From NCBI RefSeq assembly GCF_905397275.1, contig NZ_CAJPUY010000010.1:124001-188000 (forward strand): 64,000 nt of DNA, in the 5' to 3' direction. A program made the position numbers and the translations under genes. The notes below the pieces were generated by a model. The model worked only from the letters and a program-made list of their open reading frames with translations. It was not told where the DNA came from and did no database searches. This document shows positions 25,712 through 35,346 of the stretch, one piece after another (within the stretch, counting starts at the first letter, position 1; every line of letters begins with the position of its first letter). This stretch comes from Cupriavidus yeoncheonensis (GTDB taxonomy: Bacteria; Pseudomonadota; Gammaproteobacteria; Burkholderiales; Burkholderiaceae).

Positions 25712-25927
25712 GATTCGTTTGTGCGTGCGGGTTTTCCTTAAGCTACCCGGCTTTTCTTAGTGCTTTGTTGGGCATAGAATCAGGTCAGCAGCACGGGCAC
25801 CAATGTCGTGCAACGTGCGGCCTTCGCGGGGGCGAAGGTAACAATGGCACTGGCGGCTCGATCCGCGAGTGCGCACATAGTAACTTTTCACGACCTTCCA
25901 GATGGCCCGGCAGAACCGGTTTGCGCA

Positions 25928-25947
25928 CTGCACCCCATGCGGTGCAG
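25928..25947. promoter_or_regulatory. Candidate PhaR autoregulatory operator
   Basis: The inverted repeat CTGCACC-N6-GGTGCAG lies 38 bases before the phaR start, next to TTGCGCACTGCA. PhaR proteins bind TGCA-containing inverted repeats at their own and phasin promoters, so this is a natural candidate; the assignment is inferred. Confidence 0.5.
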
Positions 25948-25984
25948 CAGCGCCCATCAGCGACCACAAGAGGACAGAGCACCG

Positions 25985-26536
25985 ATGGCCACGAGCAAAA
26001 AAGGCGCAGAGCGACTGATCAAGAAATACCCCAATCGCAGGCTCTACGACACTCAAACCAGCACCTACATCACGCTGGCCGATGTGAAGCAGCTGGTCAT
26101 GGATTCCGAGGAGTTCAAGGTCGTTGACGCCAAGTCTGGCGATGAACTGACGCGCAGCATCCTGCTGCAGATCATCCTGGAAGAGGAAACGGGTGGTGTG
26201 CCGATGTTCTCCAGCGCCATGCTGTCGCAGATCATCCGCTTCTATGGCCATGCCATGCAGGGCATGATGGGCACCTACCTGGAAAAGAACATCCAGGCTT
26301 TCATCGACATCCAGAACAAGCTGGCCGAGAACTCCAAGGGCCTGTATTCCGGCGAGGCCTTCAGCCCCGACATGTGGTCCCAGTTCATGAACATGCAGGG
26401 GCCGATGATGCAGGGCATGATGAGCAACTACATCGAGCAGAGCAAGAACCTGTTCGTGCAGATGCAGGAGCAGATGCAGAGCCAGGCGAAAAACATGTTC
26501 GGGACGTTCCCGTTCAATCAGCCGGACAAGAAGTAA
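25985..26536 (+). CDS. phaR: Polyhydroxyalkanoate synthesis repressor PhaR
   Basis: A 183-residue regulator. The N-terminal PHB/PHA accumulation DNA-binding domain (residues about 8-70, with IKKYPNRRLYDTQTSTYI) is followed by a PHB-binding region rich in Met and Gln (about 75-165). PhaR represses phasin genes and itself, and is titrated off DNA by nascent PHB granules. AGAGGA lies 11 bases before the ATG at 25985, which fits the conserved start MATSKKGAERLIKKY. It is transcribed separately from phaCAB, as in C. necator. Confidence 0.96.
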   Translation: MATSKKGAERLIKKYPNRRLYDTQTSTYITLADVKQLVMDSEEFKVVDAKSGDELTRSILLQIILEEETGGVPMFSSAMLSQIIRFYGHAMQGMMGTYLEKNIQAFIDIQNKLAENSKGLYSGEAFSPDMWSQFMNMQGPMMQGMMSNYIEQSKNLFVQMQEQMQSQAKNMFGTFPFNQPDKK

Positions 26537-26761
26537 GAAGCAAGTTACTGCTGGCGGACCGCCCCGGTTCGCTGCTTCGCCACCCTCGCACTGTTCCGGA
26601 CGCGCTGCGAGGCGGCGCCCAAGCAGGTAAAATGCGCCCCTCCTGAACTGGCGGCTCATCTTGTGGACTCGCCCGCGCGATATCCCGATGCCTTCCAGCT
26701 GCCACCGTTTCGATCCGACTCCCTTTGATTCCGGCGCATCCGCGCTGGCTCGGGCCTGACC

Positions 26762-27724
26762 ATGGGCCGGCTTTTCCTGGCCCCGATGGAAGGGCTCGCC
26801 GACTACGTGCTGCGCGATGTGCTGACCGGCCTGGGTGGCTATGACGGATGCGTGTCCGAGTTCGTTCGTGTGACTGGCTCGCTGCTTCCCGCGCGTGTCT
26901 ACGAACGCGACACCCCCGAGATCCTGCAGGACGGCTACACCCCCGGTGGAACGCCGATGGTGATCCAGCTGCTCGGCAGCGATGCCGCGTGGATGGCGCG
27001 CAATGCGGCCTATGCCGCGACCCTGTCGACGCATGGTATCGACCTGAACTTCGGTTGCCCGGCCAAGGTCGTCAACCGGCACGGCGGTGGTGCGATGCTG
27101 CTGGCGCACCCCGAGCAGCTGCATCGCATCGTTTCCGCGGTGCGCGCGGCGGTCCCGCCACAAATCAAGGTCACCGCCAAGATGCGCCTCGGCGTTTCGG
27201 ATACCGCACTGGCGCTCGATTGCGCCACGGCGCTGGCCGAGGGTGGGGCGGCGTCGCTGGTGGTGCATGCCCGCACGCGCGACCACGGCTACCGGCCGCC
27301 GGCGCACTGGGAATGGATCGCCCGCATCGCGGACGCCGTGGACATACCCGTCATTGCCAACGGCGAAGTCTGGTCCGTTGCGGACTGGGAACGTTGCCGT
27401 GCGGTCAGCGGCTGCGCGGATGTGATGATCGGGCGTGGCGCGGTATCGGATCCATTCCTGGCGCTGCGTATCCGCGGAGTCATGGCTAGCACGCCGTCGG
27501 ATGAGGAGTGGCCGCTGGTGCTGCACCTGATCGCCGCCTATCTGAGGAAGCTGCACGACCGGATCGCCTCCTGCCATGAGCATGGACGGGTGAAATTGTG
27601 GCTGAGCTATCTCAAGCGGACCTGGCCACAGGCGGCGGCGCTGCATGCAGCCATCCGCAGGATCCAGGATTCGGCGCAGATCGAGCAAGTGCTGCAAAGT
27701 TTCCCGGACATCACGTCCAGTTGA
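26762..27724 (+). CDS. dusC: tRNA-dihydrouridine(16) synthase DusC
   Basis: A 320-residue FMN enzyme with a TIM-barrel fold that reduces uridine 16 of tRNA. The N-terminus LFLAPMEGLAD binds FMN, and the catalytic Cys99 is in NFGCPAKVVN. The helical tRNA-binding domain occupies the last 80 residues or so. The length and the motif NFGCPAKVVNRH point to DusC rather than DusA or DusB. It lies between phaR and rimO, 225 bases after phaR, and has no functional link to PHB. Confidence 0.93.
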   Translation: MGRLFLAPMEGLADYVLRDVLTGLGGYDGCVSEFVRVTGSLLPARVYERDTPEILQDGYTPGGTPMVIQLLGSDAAWMARNAAYAATLSTHGIDLNFGCPAKVVNRHGGGAMLLAHPEQLHRIVSAVRAAVPPQIKVTAKMRLGVSDTALALDCATALAEGGAASLVVHARTRDHGYRPPAHWEWIARIADAVDIPVIANGEVWSVADWERCRAVSGCADVMIGRGAVSDPFLALRIRGVMASTPSDEEWPLVLHLIAAYLRKLHDRIASCHEHGRVKLWLSYLKRTWPQAAALHAAIRRIQDSAQIEQVLQSFPDITSS

Positions 27725-27780
27725 CTTCCGGGATCCGGCCAGCGTGCGCGGCTCTGCCGTGTGTGGTCTCAGGCGCCGGC

Positions 27781-27799
27781 TAACCGCGGCAAGCGGTTA
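27781..27799. terminator. Hairpin between dusC and rimO
   Basis: Stem TAACCGC/GCGGTTA with loop GGCAA. It could end dusC transcription or act as an operator, because it overlaps a TAAAAT hexamer at 27798-27803. A second likely -10 (TATACT, 27860-27865) lies closer to rimO. Confidence 0.4.
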
Positions 27800-27896
27800 A
27801 AATACAGGGTTCCGTGCAGCGCCTGGCGGCCTTGTCCGGCCTCCGTCGAGATAACCCGATATACTCCGCCCCGCCTGTCCTACATTCGCATTCCCC

Positions 27897-29276
27897 GTGA
27901 AAAATCCTTCAGAATCAATGACCCAGAAAGACCAAAGTCCGCGCGTGGGTTTCGTTTCGCTTGGCTGCCCGAAGGCCTTGGTCGACTCCGAGCAGATCAT
28001 TACCCAACTGCGCGCCGAGGGTTACGCGATCAGCGGCACCTATGACGGCGCCGACCTGGTCGTGGTCAACACCTGCGGCTTCATCGACGAGGCCGTCCAG
28101 GAAAGCCTCGACGCGATCGGCGAGGCGCTGACCGAGAATGGCAAGGTCATCGTGACCGGCTGCCTGGGAGCCAAGAAGGACGCGGCGGGACACGACATCG
28201 TGTCGTCGGTCCATCCGAAGGTGCTGGCCGTGACCGGCCCGCATGCGCTGGGAGAGGTGATGCAGGCGGTGCACACGCACCTGCCCAAGCCGCATGACCC
28301 GTTCACGGACCTGGTGCCGGCGGCCGGCATCAAGCTCACGCCCAAGCATTACGCCTACCTGAAGATCTCCGAAGGCTGCAACCACCGTTGCTCGTTCTGC
28401 ATCATCCCGTCGATGCGCGGCGACCTGGTGTCGCGCCCGGTGGCCGAGGTCATGCTTGAAGCCGAGAACCTGTTCAAGGCCGGGGTCAAGGAACTGCTGG
28501 TGATCTCGCAGGACACGAGCGCCTACGGGGTCGACGTGAAGTACCGTACCGGTTTCTGGGACGGCCGCCCGCTCAAGACGCGTATGACCGAACTGGTGGG
28601 CGCCCTGGGCGAACTGGCGGCCCAGTATGGTGCCTGGGTGCGCCTGCATTATGTATATCCGTACCCGCACGTCGACGAGATCATCCCGTTGATGAACGGC
28701 GGCCATGTGCTGCCCTACCTCGACGTGCCGCTGCAGCACGCCCATCCGGACGTGCTCAAGCGCATGAAGCGCCCGGCCAATGCCGAAAAGACCCTGGACC
28801 GTATCCGCGCCTGGCGCGAGGTGTGCCCGGACCTGACGATCCGCAGCACCTTCATCGCCGGCTTCCCGGGCGAGACCGAGGCCGAGTTCCAGACCCTGCT
28901 GGATTTCATCGCCGAGGCCGAGCTGGACCGCGTGGGCTGCTTCGCCTATTCGCCGGTGGAAGGCGCCACCGCCAACGACTTGCCGGGAGCGCTGCCTGAC
29001 GAAGTGCGTGAGGAACGCCGTGCGCGCTTTATGGAAGTGGCGGAGGAAGTCTCGGCACGCCGCCTGCAGCGCAAGGTCGGCCAGACCCTGCGCGTGCTGG
29101 TGGACGAGGTGAACCAGGAGGGTGGCATCGGCCGCTCCTCGGCCGACGCGCCGGAGATCGACGGCCTGGTCTATATCGCGCCGCCGGCCAAGCCGTCGCA
29201 GCGCTATCGCGCCGGTGAGTTCGTCCAGGTGAAGATCACGGGTGCCGACGGCCACGACCTGTGGGGTGAAATCTGA
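27897..29276 (+). CDS. rimO: Ribosomal protein S12 methylthiotransferase RimO
   Basis: A 459-residue radical-SAM enzyme that adds a methylthio group to Asp89 of ribosomal protein S12. The N-terminal UPF0004 domain ([15 protein letters not shown]) binds an auxiliary Fe-S cluster. The radical-SAM CxxxCxxC is in [10 protein letters not shown], and a TRAM domain ends the protein. A GTG at 27897 or an ATG at 27918 (MTQKDQS) may be the start; neither has a clear ribosome binding site. It is monocistronic, between dusC and bktB, with a TATACT element at 27860-27865 as a possible promoter. Confidence 0.95.
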   Translation: MKNPSESMTQKDQSPRVGFVSLGCPKALVDSEQIITQLRAEGYAISGTYDGADLVVVNTCGFIDEAVQESLDAIGEALTENGKVIVTGCLGAKKDAAGHDIVSSVHPKVLAVTGPHALGEVMQAVHTHLPKPHDPFTDLVPAAGIKLTPKHYAYLKISEGCNHRCSFCIIPSMRGDLVSRPVAEVMLEAENLFKAGVKELLVISQDTSAYGVDVKYRTGFWDGRPLKTRMTELVGALGELAAQYGAWVRLHYVYPYPHVDEIIPLMNGGHVLPYLDVPLQHAHPDVLKRMKRPANAEKTLDRIRAWREVCPDLTIRSTFIAGFPGETEAEFQTLLDFIAEAELDRVGCFAYSPVEGATANDLPGALPDEVREERRARFMEVAEEVSARRLQRKVGQTLRVLVDEVNQEGGIGRSSADAPEIDGLVYIAPPAKPSQRYRAGEFVQVKITGADGHDLWGEI

Positions 29277-29309
29277 TGCAGCCGGCGCTTGCTGCCCTTA
29301 AGTAAAAGT

Positions 29310-29344
29310 ACGATCGTTCGATTCTGTCGCGATGCCGCTATACT
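29310..29344 (+). promoter_or_regulatory. Candidate bktB promoter with overlapping palindrome
   Basis: A strong -10 (TATACT, 29339-29344) lies 33 bases before bktB. The -35 region overlaps ACGATCGT (29310-29317) within TACGATCGTTCG. Such palindromes are often TetR-family operators of fatty-acid genes, which is inferred here. Confidence 0.5.
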
Positions 29345-29376
29345 GTGCACCGCAACATAACCTCATGGAGTGAGAC

Positions 29377-30561
<1,185 letters not shown>

Positions 30562-30570
30562 GTCTTGCCG

Positions 30571-31206
30571 ATGCATCATCGCTCCCCGTTTCAGCGCCTT
30601 TCGCTGGCCAGCCTGGCTGCCGCGCTGGCGCTTGCGGGGGCGATGCCGGCGCGGGGCGCGGATGACAACGTGCTGTCGACCGGCCCGGCAGCCAGTGCGG
30701 GGGACCTGGGCCTGAGCGAGGCCATCCGCGCAGGTGAAGTGCGCCGTGGCACGGCGCCTTCCGCCGGCGCAGCGATTGCGCCGCTGGCGCCGCGCCCGGA
30801 ATACGCCAGGCTGCCCGTCTATGTCGGCAAGCTCGGCGACAAGCCGGTGCGCCTGCGCATCGGCCCCAAGCCGGACGAGCGCGACAGCCTGCGCGGCGAA
30901 TACACCACCAACGGCGTGCCCGGCGTGCGCTTGCTGGCGGGGGAGTGGGAGGACGGGAGCTTCCTGATGGAAGAGTCCGACGACGGCACCCGCGTCTCCG
31001 GCAACTGGGAAGGCACCATCGACGCCAGCGGTGCGGTGCGCGGCACCTGGACCGATGCCTTCGACCAGGCTGTCGTGCTTCCTTTCTCCATCCGCCCGCT
31101 GGGAAGCGTGCTGGTGATCCCACCCTTCGACATGACGCCCAACAGCGGCGTCACCTACGCACCACCACCGCCCGCATCGACCATCCAGACCATCCAGGGG
31201 CGCTGA
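30571..31206 (+). CDS. Secreted protein of unknown function
   Basis: A 211-residue exported protein. Residues 1-30 form a signal peptide (LSLASLAAALALAGA, cleavage after ARG-A). The mature part lacks cysteines and contains the segments LAGEWEDGSFLMEESDDGTRVSGNWEG and GTWTDAFDQAVVLPF, suggesting a small beta-rich domain, and it ends with a Pro-rich tail. I do not recognise the family. It starts 9 bases after bktB in the same direction, so it is probably co-transcribed, but nothing in the sequence ties it to PHB metabolism. ATG at 30571 is preferred over a TTG 6 bases earlier. Confidence 0.65.
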   Translation: MHHRSPFQRLSLASLAAALALAGAMPARGADDNVLSTGPAASAGDLGLSEAIRAGEVRRGTAPSAGAAIAPLAPRPEYARLPVYVGKLGDKPVRLRIGPKPDERDSLRGEYTTNGVPGVRLLAGEWEDGSFLMEESDDGTRVSGNWEGTIDASGAVRGTWTDAFDQAVVLPFSIRPLGSVLVIPPFDMTPNSGVTYAPPPPASTIQTIQGR

Positions 31207-31319
31207 ACACGGCTACCGGTGGCGCCACAGGCATTTGCTGGTAAGCTCGACGGTTATCGCGTCTCTTTCATGCCCGCCGCGCAAAGCGGTGCGACATGCC
31301 AGCCATCGAGGAATCCGCC

Positions 31320-32549
31320 GTGTCCGATCCGACTTCCGACAAGCCCGTGTCGAGCCCTGCCTCCCATTACATCCAGACTGTCGCGGTCCAGCCCGAACTG
31401 GATATTGCGCCCGGCTTCGATTCGTTTTCCCCCGCCACGCATCGCGGTTCCACCGTGGTCTTCCGCAACCTGGCCGAACTGCGCGCGTACGGCGAACGCA
31501 GCACCACGTACTGGCGCTACGGCCTGCATGCCACGCCCACCAGCGAAGCGCTGTGCCAGCATCTGGCCCTGCTCGAAGGCGCAAGCCACACGCTGTTGCT
31601 GCCGTCCGGGCTGGCCGCGATCTCGCTGGTCTACTTCGCGCTGCTCAGGAGCGGCGACGACGTGCTGGTGCCGGACAACGTCTACGGCCCCAACCGCGAC
31701 CACGGCGAATGGCTGGCCCGGGATTTCGGGGTGACGGTGCGCTACTACGACCCGATGATAGGCAGCGGCATTGCCAGCCTGATCCAGCCCAATACGCGGC
31801 TGATCTGGATGGAGTCGCCGGGCTCGGTGACCATGGAGGTGCCGGACAGCGAGGCGATCGTTGCCGCGGCCAAGGCTCGTGGCGTGCTGACCGCCATCGA
31901 CAATACCTGGTCAGCCGGCCTCTACTTCCGGCCGTTCGACATGGGGATCGACATCTCTGTGCAGGCACTGACCAAGTACCAGTCCGGCGGTAGCGACGTC
32001 CTGATGGGCGCCGTGCTGACGCGGGACGACGCCCTGCAGGCCCGCCTGAAGCGCACGCGCATGCTGATGGGCTGGGGCGTTTCCGCCGACGACTGCCATC
32101 TGGTGCTGCGTTCGCTGCCGAGCCTGCCGGTACGCCTGGCCGCGCATGACCGCGGCGCGCGCGAGGTGGCCGAATGGCTGCACCAGCGACCGGAGGTGGT
32201 GCGCGTATTGCATCCCGCGCTGCCGGACTGCCCCGGACACGCCCATTGGCGACGCGACTTCAGTGGTGCCAGCGGCCTGTTCGCGATCATCCTCCACGAC
32301 AAGTACTCGCGCGAGCAGGTCGACGCCTTCGTCGAAGCGCTGCGGCTGTTCGCCATCGGCTGGTCGTGGGGCGGCGCTCACAGCCTGGCCGTGCCGTACC
32401 ACGTGCCGACCATGCGCCCCGCGGGCAGTTGGCCGCCGGCGGGATGGCGGCATGCGGGCGAACTGGTGCGCCTTTATATCGGCCTGGAGGACACGCGTGA
32501 CCTCATCGCGGACCTGCGCCAGGCCCTGGAGCAGCAACTCGGCGGCTGA
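31320..32549 (+). CDS. metC: Cystathionine beta-lyase
   Basis: A 409-residue PLP enzyme of the Cys/Met-metabolism family that cleaves cystathionine to homocysteine in methionine synthesis. The PLP lysine is in ALTKYQSGGSD, and the aspartate contacting the PLP ring nitrogen in AIDNTWSAG. The substrate-binding YWRYGLHATPT lies near residue 62. The GTG at 31320 is chosen because GAGGA lies 8 bases upstream; an ATG at 31296 would add 8 residues with a poorer site. Other transsulfuration enzymes share the fold, but the YWRYG and SGGSD motifs favour MetC. It converges with a DUF2789 gene. Confidence 0.9.
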   Translation: MSDPTSDKPVSSPASHYIQTVAVQPELDIAPGFDSFSPATHRGSTVVFRNLAELRAYGERSTTYWRYGLHATPTSEALCQHLALLEGASHTLLLPSGLAAISLVYFALLRSGDDVLVPDNVYGPNRDHGEWLARDFGVTVRYYDPMIGSGIASLIQPNTRLIWMESPGSVTMEVPDSEAIVAAAKARGVLTAIDNTWSAGLYFRPFDMGIDISVQALTKYQSGGSDVLMGAVLTRDDALQARLKRTRMLMGWGVSADDCHLVLRSLPSLPVRLAAHDRGAREVAEWLHQRPEVVRVLHPALPDCPGHAHWRRDFSGASGLFAIILHDKYSREQVDAFVEALRLFAIGWSWGGAHSLAVPYHVPTMRPAGSWPPAGWRHAGELVRLYIGLEDTRDLIADLRQALEQQLGG

Positions 32550-32563
32550 GCCGTCCCGACCGG

Positions 32564-32800
32564 CTAGCTTGCGCGCAGTGCCACGTTGAGCTGGTCGACC
32601 ACTTCGGCCCAGTCGGCGTCGTCCGCGATCTCGTCGCGCAGCATGGTCGCTTGCGCGGGCGTCCAGAACGGCGCGTCGGCCAGTTCCACGTCGCCGGGCA
32701 AGGGGGTGTGCGTCGCAATGAAGTGGCGGATGCCGGACTCATCGCTGGGTAGTCCCAATTGGGCAAACAGCTCGGAAAAGCGGTGAAAGGCCTGTTCCAT
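32564..32800 (-). CDS. DUF2789 family protein
   Basis: A 78-residue acidic, helical protein. The start MEQAFHRFSELFAQLGLP and the segment PFWTPAQATMLRDEI identify the DUF2789 family, which has no established role. The ATG at 32800 is used because family members begin here; a GTG at 32830 would add 10 residues. It converges with metC, 14 bases apart. Confidence 0.8.
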   Translation of the reverse strand: MEQAFHRFSELFAQLGLPSDESGIRHFIATHTPLPGDVELADAPFWTPAQATMLRDEIADDADWAEVVDQLNVALRAS

Positions 32801-32886
32801 GGTGAGGGTGCTCCGCTTCTGGTTTGTCACTCAAGCTAGTGTAGGGCACGGGGGCGGCGGAATGGCGACCGAATCGTCCAGGAAAA

Positions 32887-32910
32887 AAACGGACGCCGCG
32901 GCGTCCGTTT
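32887..32910 (-). terminator. Strong terminator of the PepSY operon
   Basis: On the minus strand the 10-bp stem AAACGGACGC/GCGTCCGTTT with loop CGCG is followed by an uninterrupted T-run. It lies 20 bases after the PepSY gene. Confidence 0.9.
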
Positions 32911-32930
32911 CGCATGTTGCGGGAACCCCC

Positions 32931-34562
32931 TTACCTCAGCAGTTCGCCGTCGCGCTCGCGTGCGCCGTGCGCGGCGGCCTGGGCGCTGCGCAAGGCCCAC
33001 ACTGACTCCGCCGGGCCATGCTGGGCACGCCGCCGGGTTGCGCGTGCAAGCGCCGCAAATCCGGCGGCCAGGGCGATCGCGCCGATGTCGAAGCCGGCGA
33101 TGATCCAGTGCCCGCTTGGTATCGAGCGCAGCAGGTGGTCGCCGGTCAGGACGGCATTGGCCAGCGGGATGGTCAGGGCGGCAATCGCCGCCGCATACAG
33201 CAGTTCGATCGCGGCCCGCGCGGGCGGGCGCAGCAGCGCCCAGGCGCAGGCGGCGAAGAAGACCGGGAAATAAGTGTGGCTGACCGAACGGGCGGGCCAC
33301 AGCAGTGCCGCCGGGAAACATAGGGCCACGCCGATGCAGCACCCGATGCAGACACCGACAGTGGCTTGCGCGAGCAGCCGGTGCACGCGCGGCTGTTCCG
33401 CCTGGCGTATCCTGCGGCGCGATTCGATCCAGAGCAGGTTGCCCGAGTAGAACAGGAAGGCGCCGGCCAGGCCCGCCAGCACGTACCCGATCCGCAGCGG
33501 CAGTTCCCCATAGGTGCCGAAATGCAGTGCGAACAAGGCGCTGTAGAGGCCGTGGTTGCCATCGCGGGCGCCGGCGGCCTGGTTGGCGATCACCGTGCCG
33601 GCATTGGCTTCGCCCGAGGCCGCATGGATGCCGACGGAGCCGAGGTTGCCCAGCGCGCGGGTACTGGTGCCACGCACTTCCACGACGGCATTGGCGTCGC
33701 CATAGCGCTGGTAACGGAACGATTCGGCGGCAAAGCGCTCGCCCGCCGCTTCCCGTGCAATGCGGATCAGCTCTGACGCCGGCAGTGTGGGCACGGCACG
33801 GCCGGCGGCGGTGACTTCGGGCACGGCGGTGGTCACGCGCGGGACCACGGGAAACAACTTGCCGTCGAAGGTCAGCGTGTTGAAGACCATCAACAGGACC
33901 AGCGAGAGGCAGAACAGTGCGCCGGTGATCGCGATCATCAGGTGGAATGGCAGGCTGAACAGGCCGATCACGTTGTGCGAATCCATCCAGAAGCGCTTGA
34001 GGTTGCGCCCCGGCCGCACGGCAAACAGGTCTTTCTTCAGGCGAGGCAGGTGCAGGAGCACGCCGGAAACCAGCGCCAGTCCGTAAAGCACCGAGATCGC
34101 ACCCATGAAATAGATGCCGGCTGCGGGGATGCCAAGCGAGTAGTGCAGGCTGTTCAGGAAGGAAGACAACTCGCCGATCACCTGGTCGCGGGAGGTGTCC
34201 TGCTGCATGGCGCGGTCGCCGGCCAGGCGCTCGTCGGTGCTCATCTGCCACTCGCCGGCCTTGTCCTGCCAGTAGGCGCTGATATGGGGTTCGCCCGCCG
34301 AAGGCATGTAGACGTAGGCGCTGGCGGCCGCTTCAGGGTAGAGCGCGACCAGCTTCTGCATGAAGGGATCCACGGCGGCGGGGTTGGCGACAGTCCCCGC
34401 CTGTGCGTTGCCCTTGAGCCGGTCCGGAGATTGCCAGACGTGCAGTTCGTGGTGGAACACGGTCACGGCGCCGGCAAAGAAGGCGATGAACAATGCCCAG
34501 CCGGCCATGAGGCCGACCCAGGTGTGAAGCGTCTGGAACAGCCGGAGTGTGGTGGATTTCAT
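32931..34562 (-). CDS. PepSY-domain iron-regulated membrane protein
   Basis: A 543-residue inner-membrane protein. PepSY-associated transmembrane helices (first segment LHTWVGLMAGWALFIAFFAG, about residues 10-30; later ones near 200, 250, 370, 430 and 470) frame a large periplasmic region. It resembles the PiuB-type proteins found next to siderophore receptors, which are thought to help reduce or release iron from siderophores. GAGG lies about 10 bases before the ATG at 34562. It is the last gene of a three-gene operon with DUF3649-like and DUF3325-like small membrane proteins, preceded by a likely Fur box. No receptor gene is in the window. Confidence 0.85.
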   Translation of the reverse strand: MKSTTLRLFQTLHTWVGLMAGWALFIAFFAGAVTVFHHELHVWQSPDRLKGNAQAGTVANPAAVDPFMQKLVALYPEAAASAYVYMPSAGEPHISAYWQDKAGEWQMSTDERLAGDRAMQQDTSRDQVIGELSSFLNSLHYSLGIPAAGIYFMGAISVLYGLALVSGVLLHLPRLKKDLFAVRPGRNLKRFWMDSHNVIGLFSLPFHLMIAITGALFCLSLVLLMVFNTLTFDGKLFPVVPRVTTAVPEVTAAGRAVPTLPASELIRIAREAAGERFAAESFRYQRYGDANAVVEVRGTSTRALGNLGSVGIHAASGEANAGTVIANQAAGARDGNHGLYSALFALHFGTYGELPLRIGYVLAGLAGAFLFYSGNLLWIESRRRIRQAEQPRVHRLLAQATVGVCIGCCIGVALCFPAALLWPARSVSHTYFPVFFAACAWALLRPPARAAIELLYAAAIAALTIPLANAVLTGDHLLRSIPSGHWIIAGFDIGAIALAAGFAALARATRRRAQHGPAESVWALRSAQAAAHGARERDGELLR

Positions 34563-34573
34563 GGTGGCGGACC

Positions 34574-34876
34574 TCAGGAAGCCGGCAGCGAGGCGAGCAC
34601 GGCCGACGGCGCCACGTGCAGCAGGCGCAGCGCCCACAGCAGCCCGAAGCACAGCAGGTTCGCGCCCGCCAGCCATAGCCATGCGGCGCGGCTGGAGCGG
34701 AACAGCAGGCTGCAGCAGATGATCGCGACCCATAGCGGTAGGCACGTCACCACGGCAGCAACCACACCGCTTTCCCAGCCGCCCGGCAGGCCGATGATGG
34801 CCAGTGTGCACAGCGCGACCGCCAGCGGCAGCCCCAGAAGGGCGCCGGCGAGCCATTTCGTGCCCATGCCGCTCAT
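34574..34876 (-). CDS. DUF3649-like small membrane protein
   Basis: A 100-residue protein with three hydrophobic segments (about residues 7-27, 33-53 and 63-85). Its size, topology and position in a PepSY/DUF3325 operon suggest the DUF3649 family of iron-uptake-associated proteins; the family assignment is tentative. AAGAGG lies about 6 bases before the ATG at 34876. The start overlaps the stop of the previous gene (ATGA), so translation is coupled. Confidence 0.65.
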   Translation of the reverse strand: MSGMGTKWLAGALLGLPLAVALCTLAIIGLPGGWESGVVAAVVTCLPLWVAIICCSLLFRSSRAAWLWLAGANLLCFGLLWALRLLHVAPSAVLASLPAS

Positions 34877-35172
34877 GCTTGCCTCTTTGCGGCCGGCCGC
34901 CCCTGGTTCACGTAAGTGCCGATAAAAGGCCACAGGGACAGGCCCGTCGGAATGATCGCCAGGTTCGCGGCGACGGCCACGGGCCAACCCTGAGCCTGAC
35001 TCCACAGCCAGGTGCTCAGGACGGTCAGCGCCAGCCCAAGCCACCCGAAGAGCTGGGGCGCCGGGCGCCGGCCAGAGCCATTCTGCGGCGATGGCAGCAA
35101 GACCTGGTTGGGTGCCGCCAGGTAGATACAAGCTGCCGCGACGAGTCCGAGCAGGACCGCGAAGGCTTCCAT
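34873..35172 (-). CDS. DUF3325-like small membrane protein
   Basis: A 99-residue protein with hydrophobic segments near residues 4-20, 42-57 and 65-80 and the motif YLAAPNQ. The layout fits DUF3325 proteins of iron-regulated PepSY operons; this is tentative. It is the first gene of the operon, 33 bases after the candidate Fur box (35205-35223), and overlaps the next gene by 4 bases. No good ribosome binding site precedes the ATG. Confidence 0.65.
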   Translation of the reverse strand: MEAFAVLLGLVAAACIYLAAPNQVLLPSPQNGSGRRPAPQLFGWLGLALTVLSTWLWSQAQGWPVAVAANLAIIPTGLSLWPFIGTYVNQGRPAAKRQA

Positions 35173-35204
35173 AGCTTAAATCGGAGAAGGAAAATGCAAG
35201 TATA

Positions 35205-35223
35205 AATGAGAATGATTCGTATT
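35205..35223 (-). promoter_or_regulatory. Candidate Fur box
   Basis: AATGAGAATGATTCGTATT resembles the 19-bp Fur consensus (left half TGAGAAT matches 6 of 7, right half 4 of 7). It lies just before the DUF3325-DUF3649-PepSY operon, in an unusually AT-rich patch. Iron repression of the operon is the expected consequence. Confidence 0.65.
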
Positions 35224-35307
35224 GAAAAGACGGATCACTCTTGGGTGCATCGATGCATGCACGCGCAGGTCGGCGGGATGAAGCTGGGGGGAGTCAGGCG
35301 GAAGCGA

Positions 35308-35334
35308 CTGGCGGTGGCCGGCAGCCGCCGCCAG
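35308..35334 (-). terminator. Hairpin after serB
   Basis: An 11-bp stem (CTGGCGGTGGC with GCCGCCGCCAG, one G-U pair) and a 5-base loop lie 13 bases beyond the serB stop. No clear T-run follows. Confidence 0.55.
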
Positions 35335-35346
35335 TGCAAAGTGGAT

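Larger units (their letters stand above)
25612..25984. other. phaB-phaR intergenic region
   Basis: These 373 bases hold no gene. They contain the probable phaCAB terminator (25692-25711) and an inverted repeat that may be a PhaR operator (25928-25947), with the phaR ribosome binding site AGAGGA at about 25969. Confidence 0.7.
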
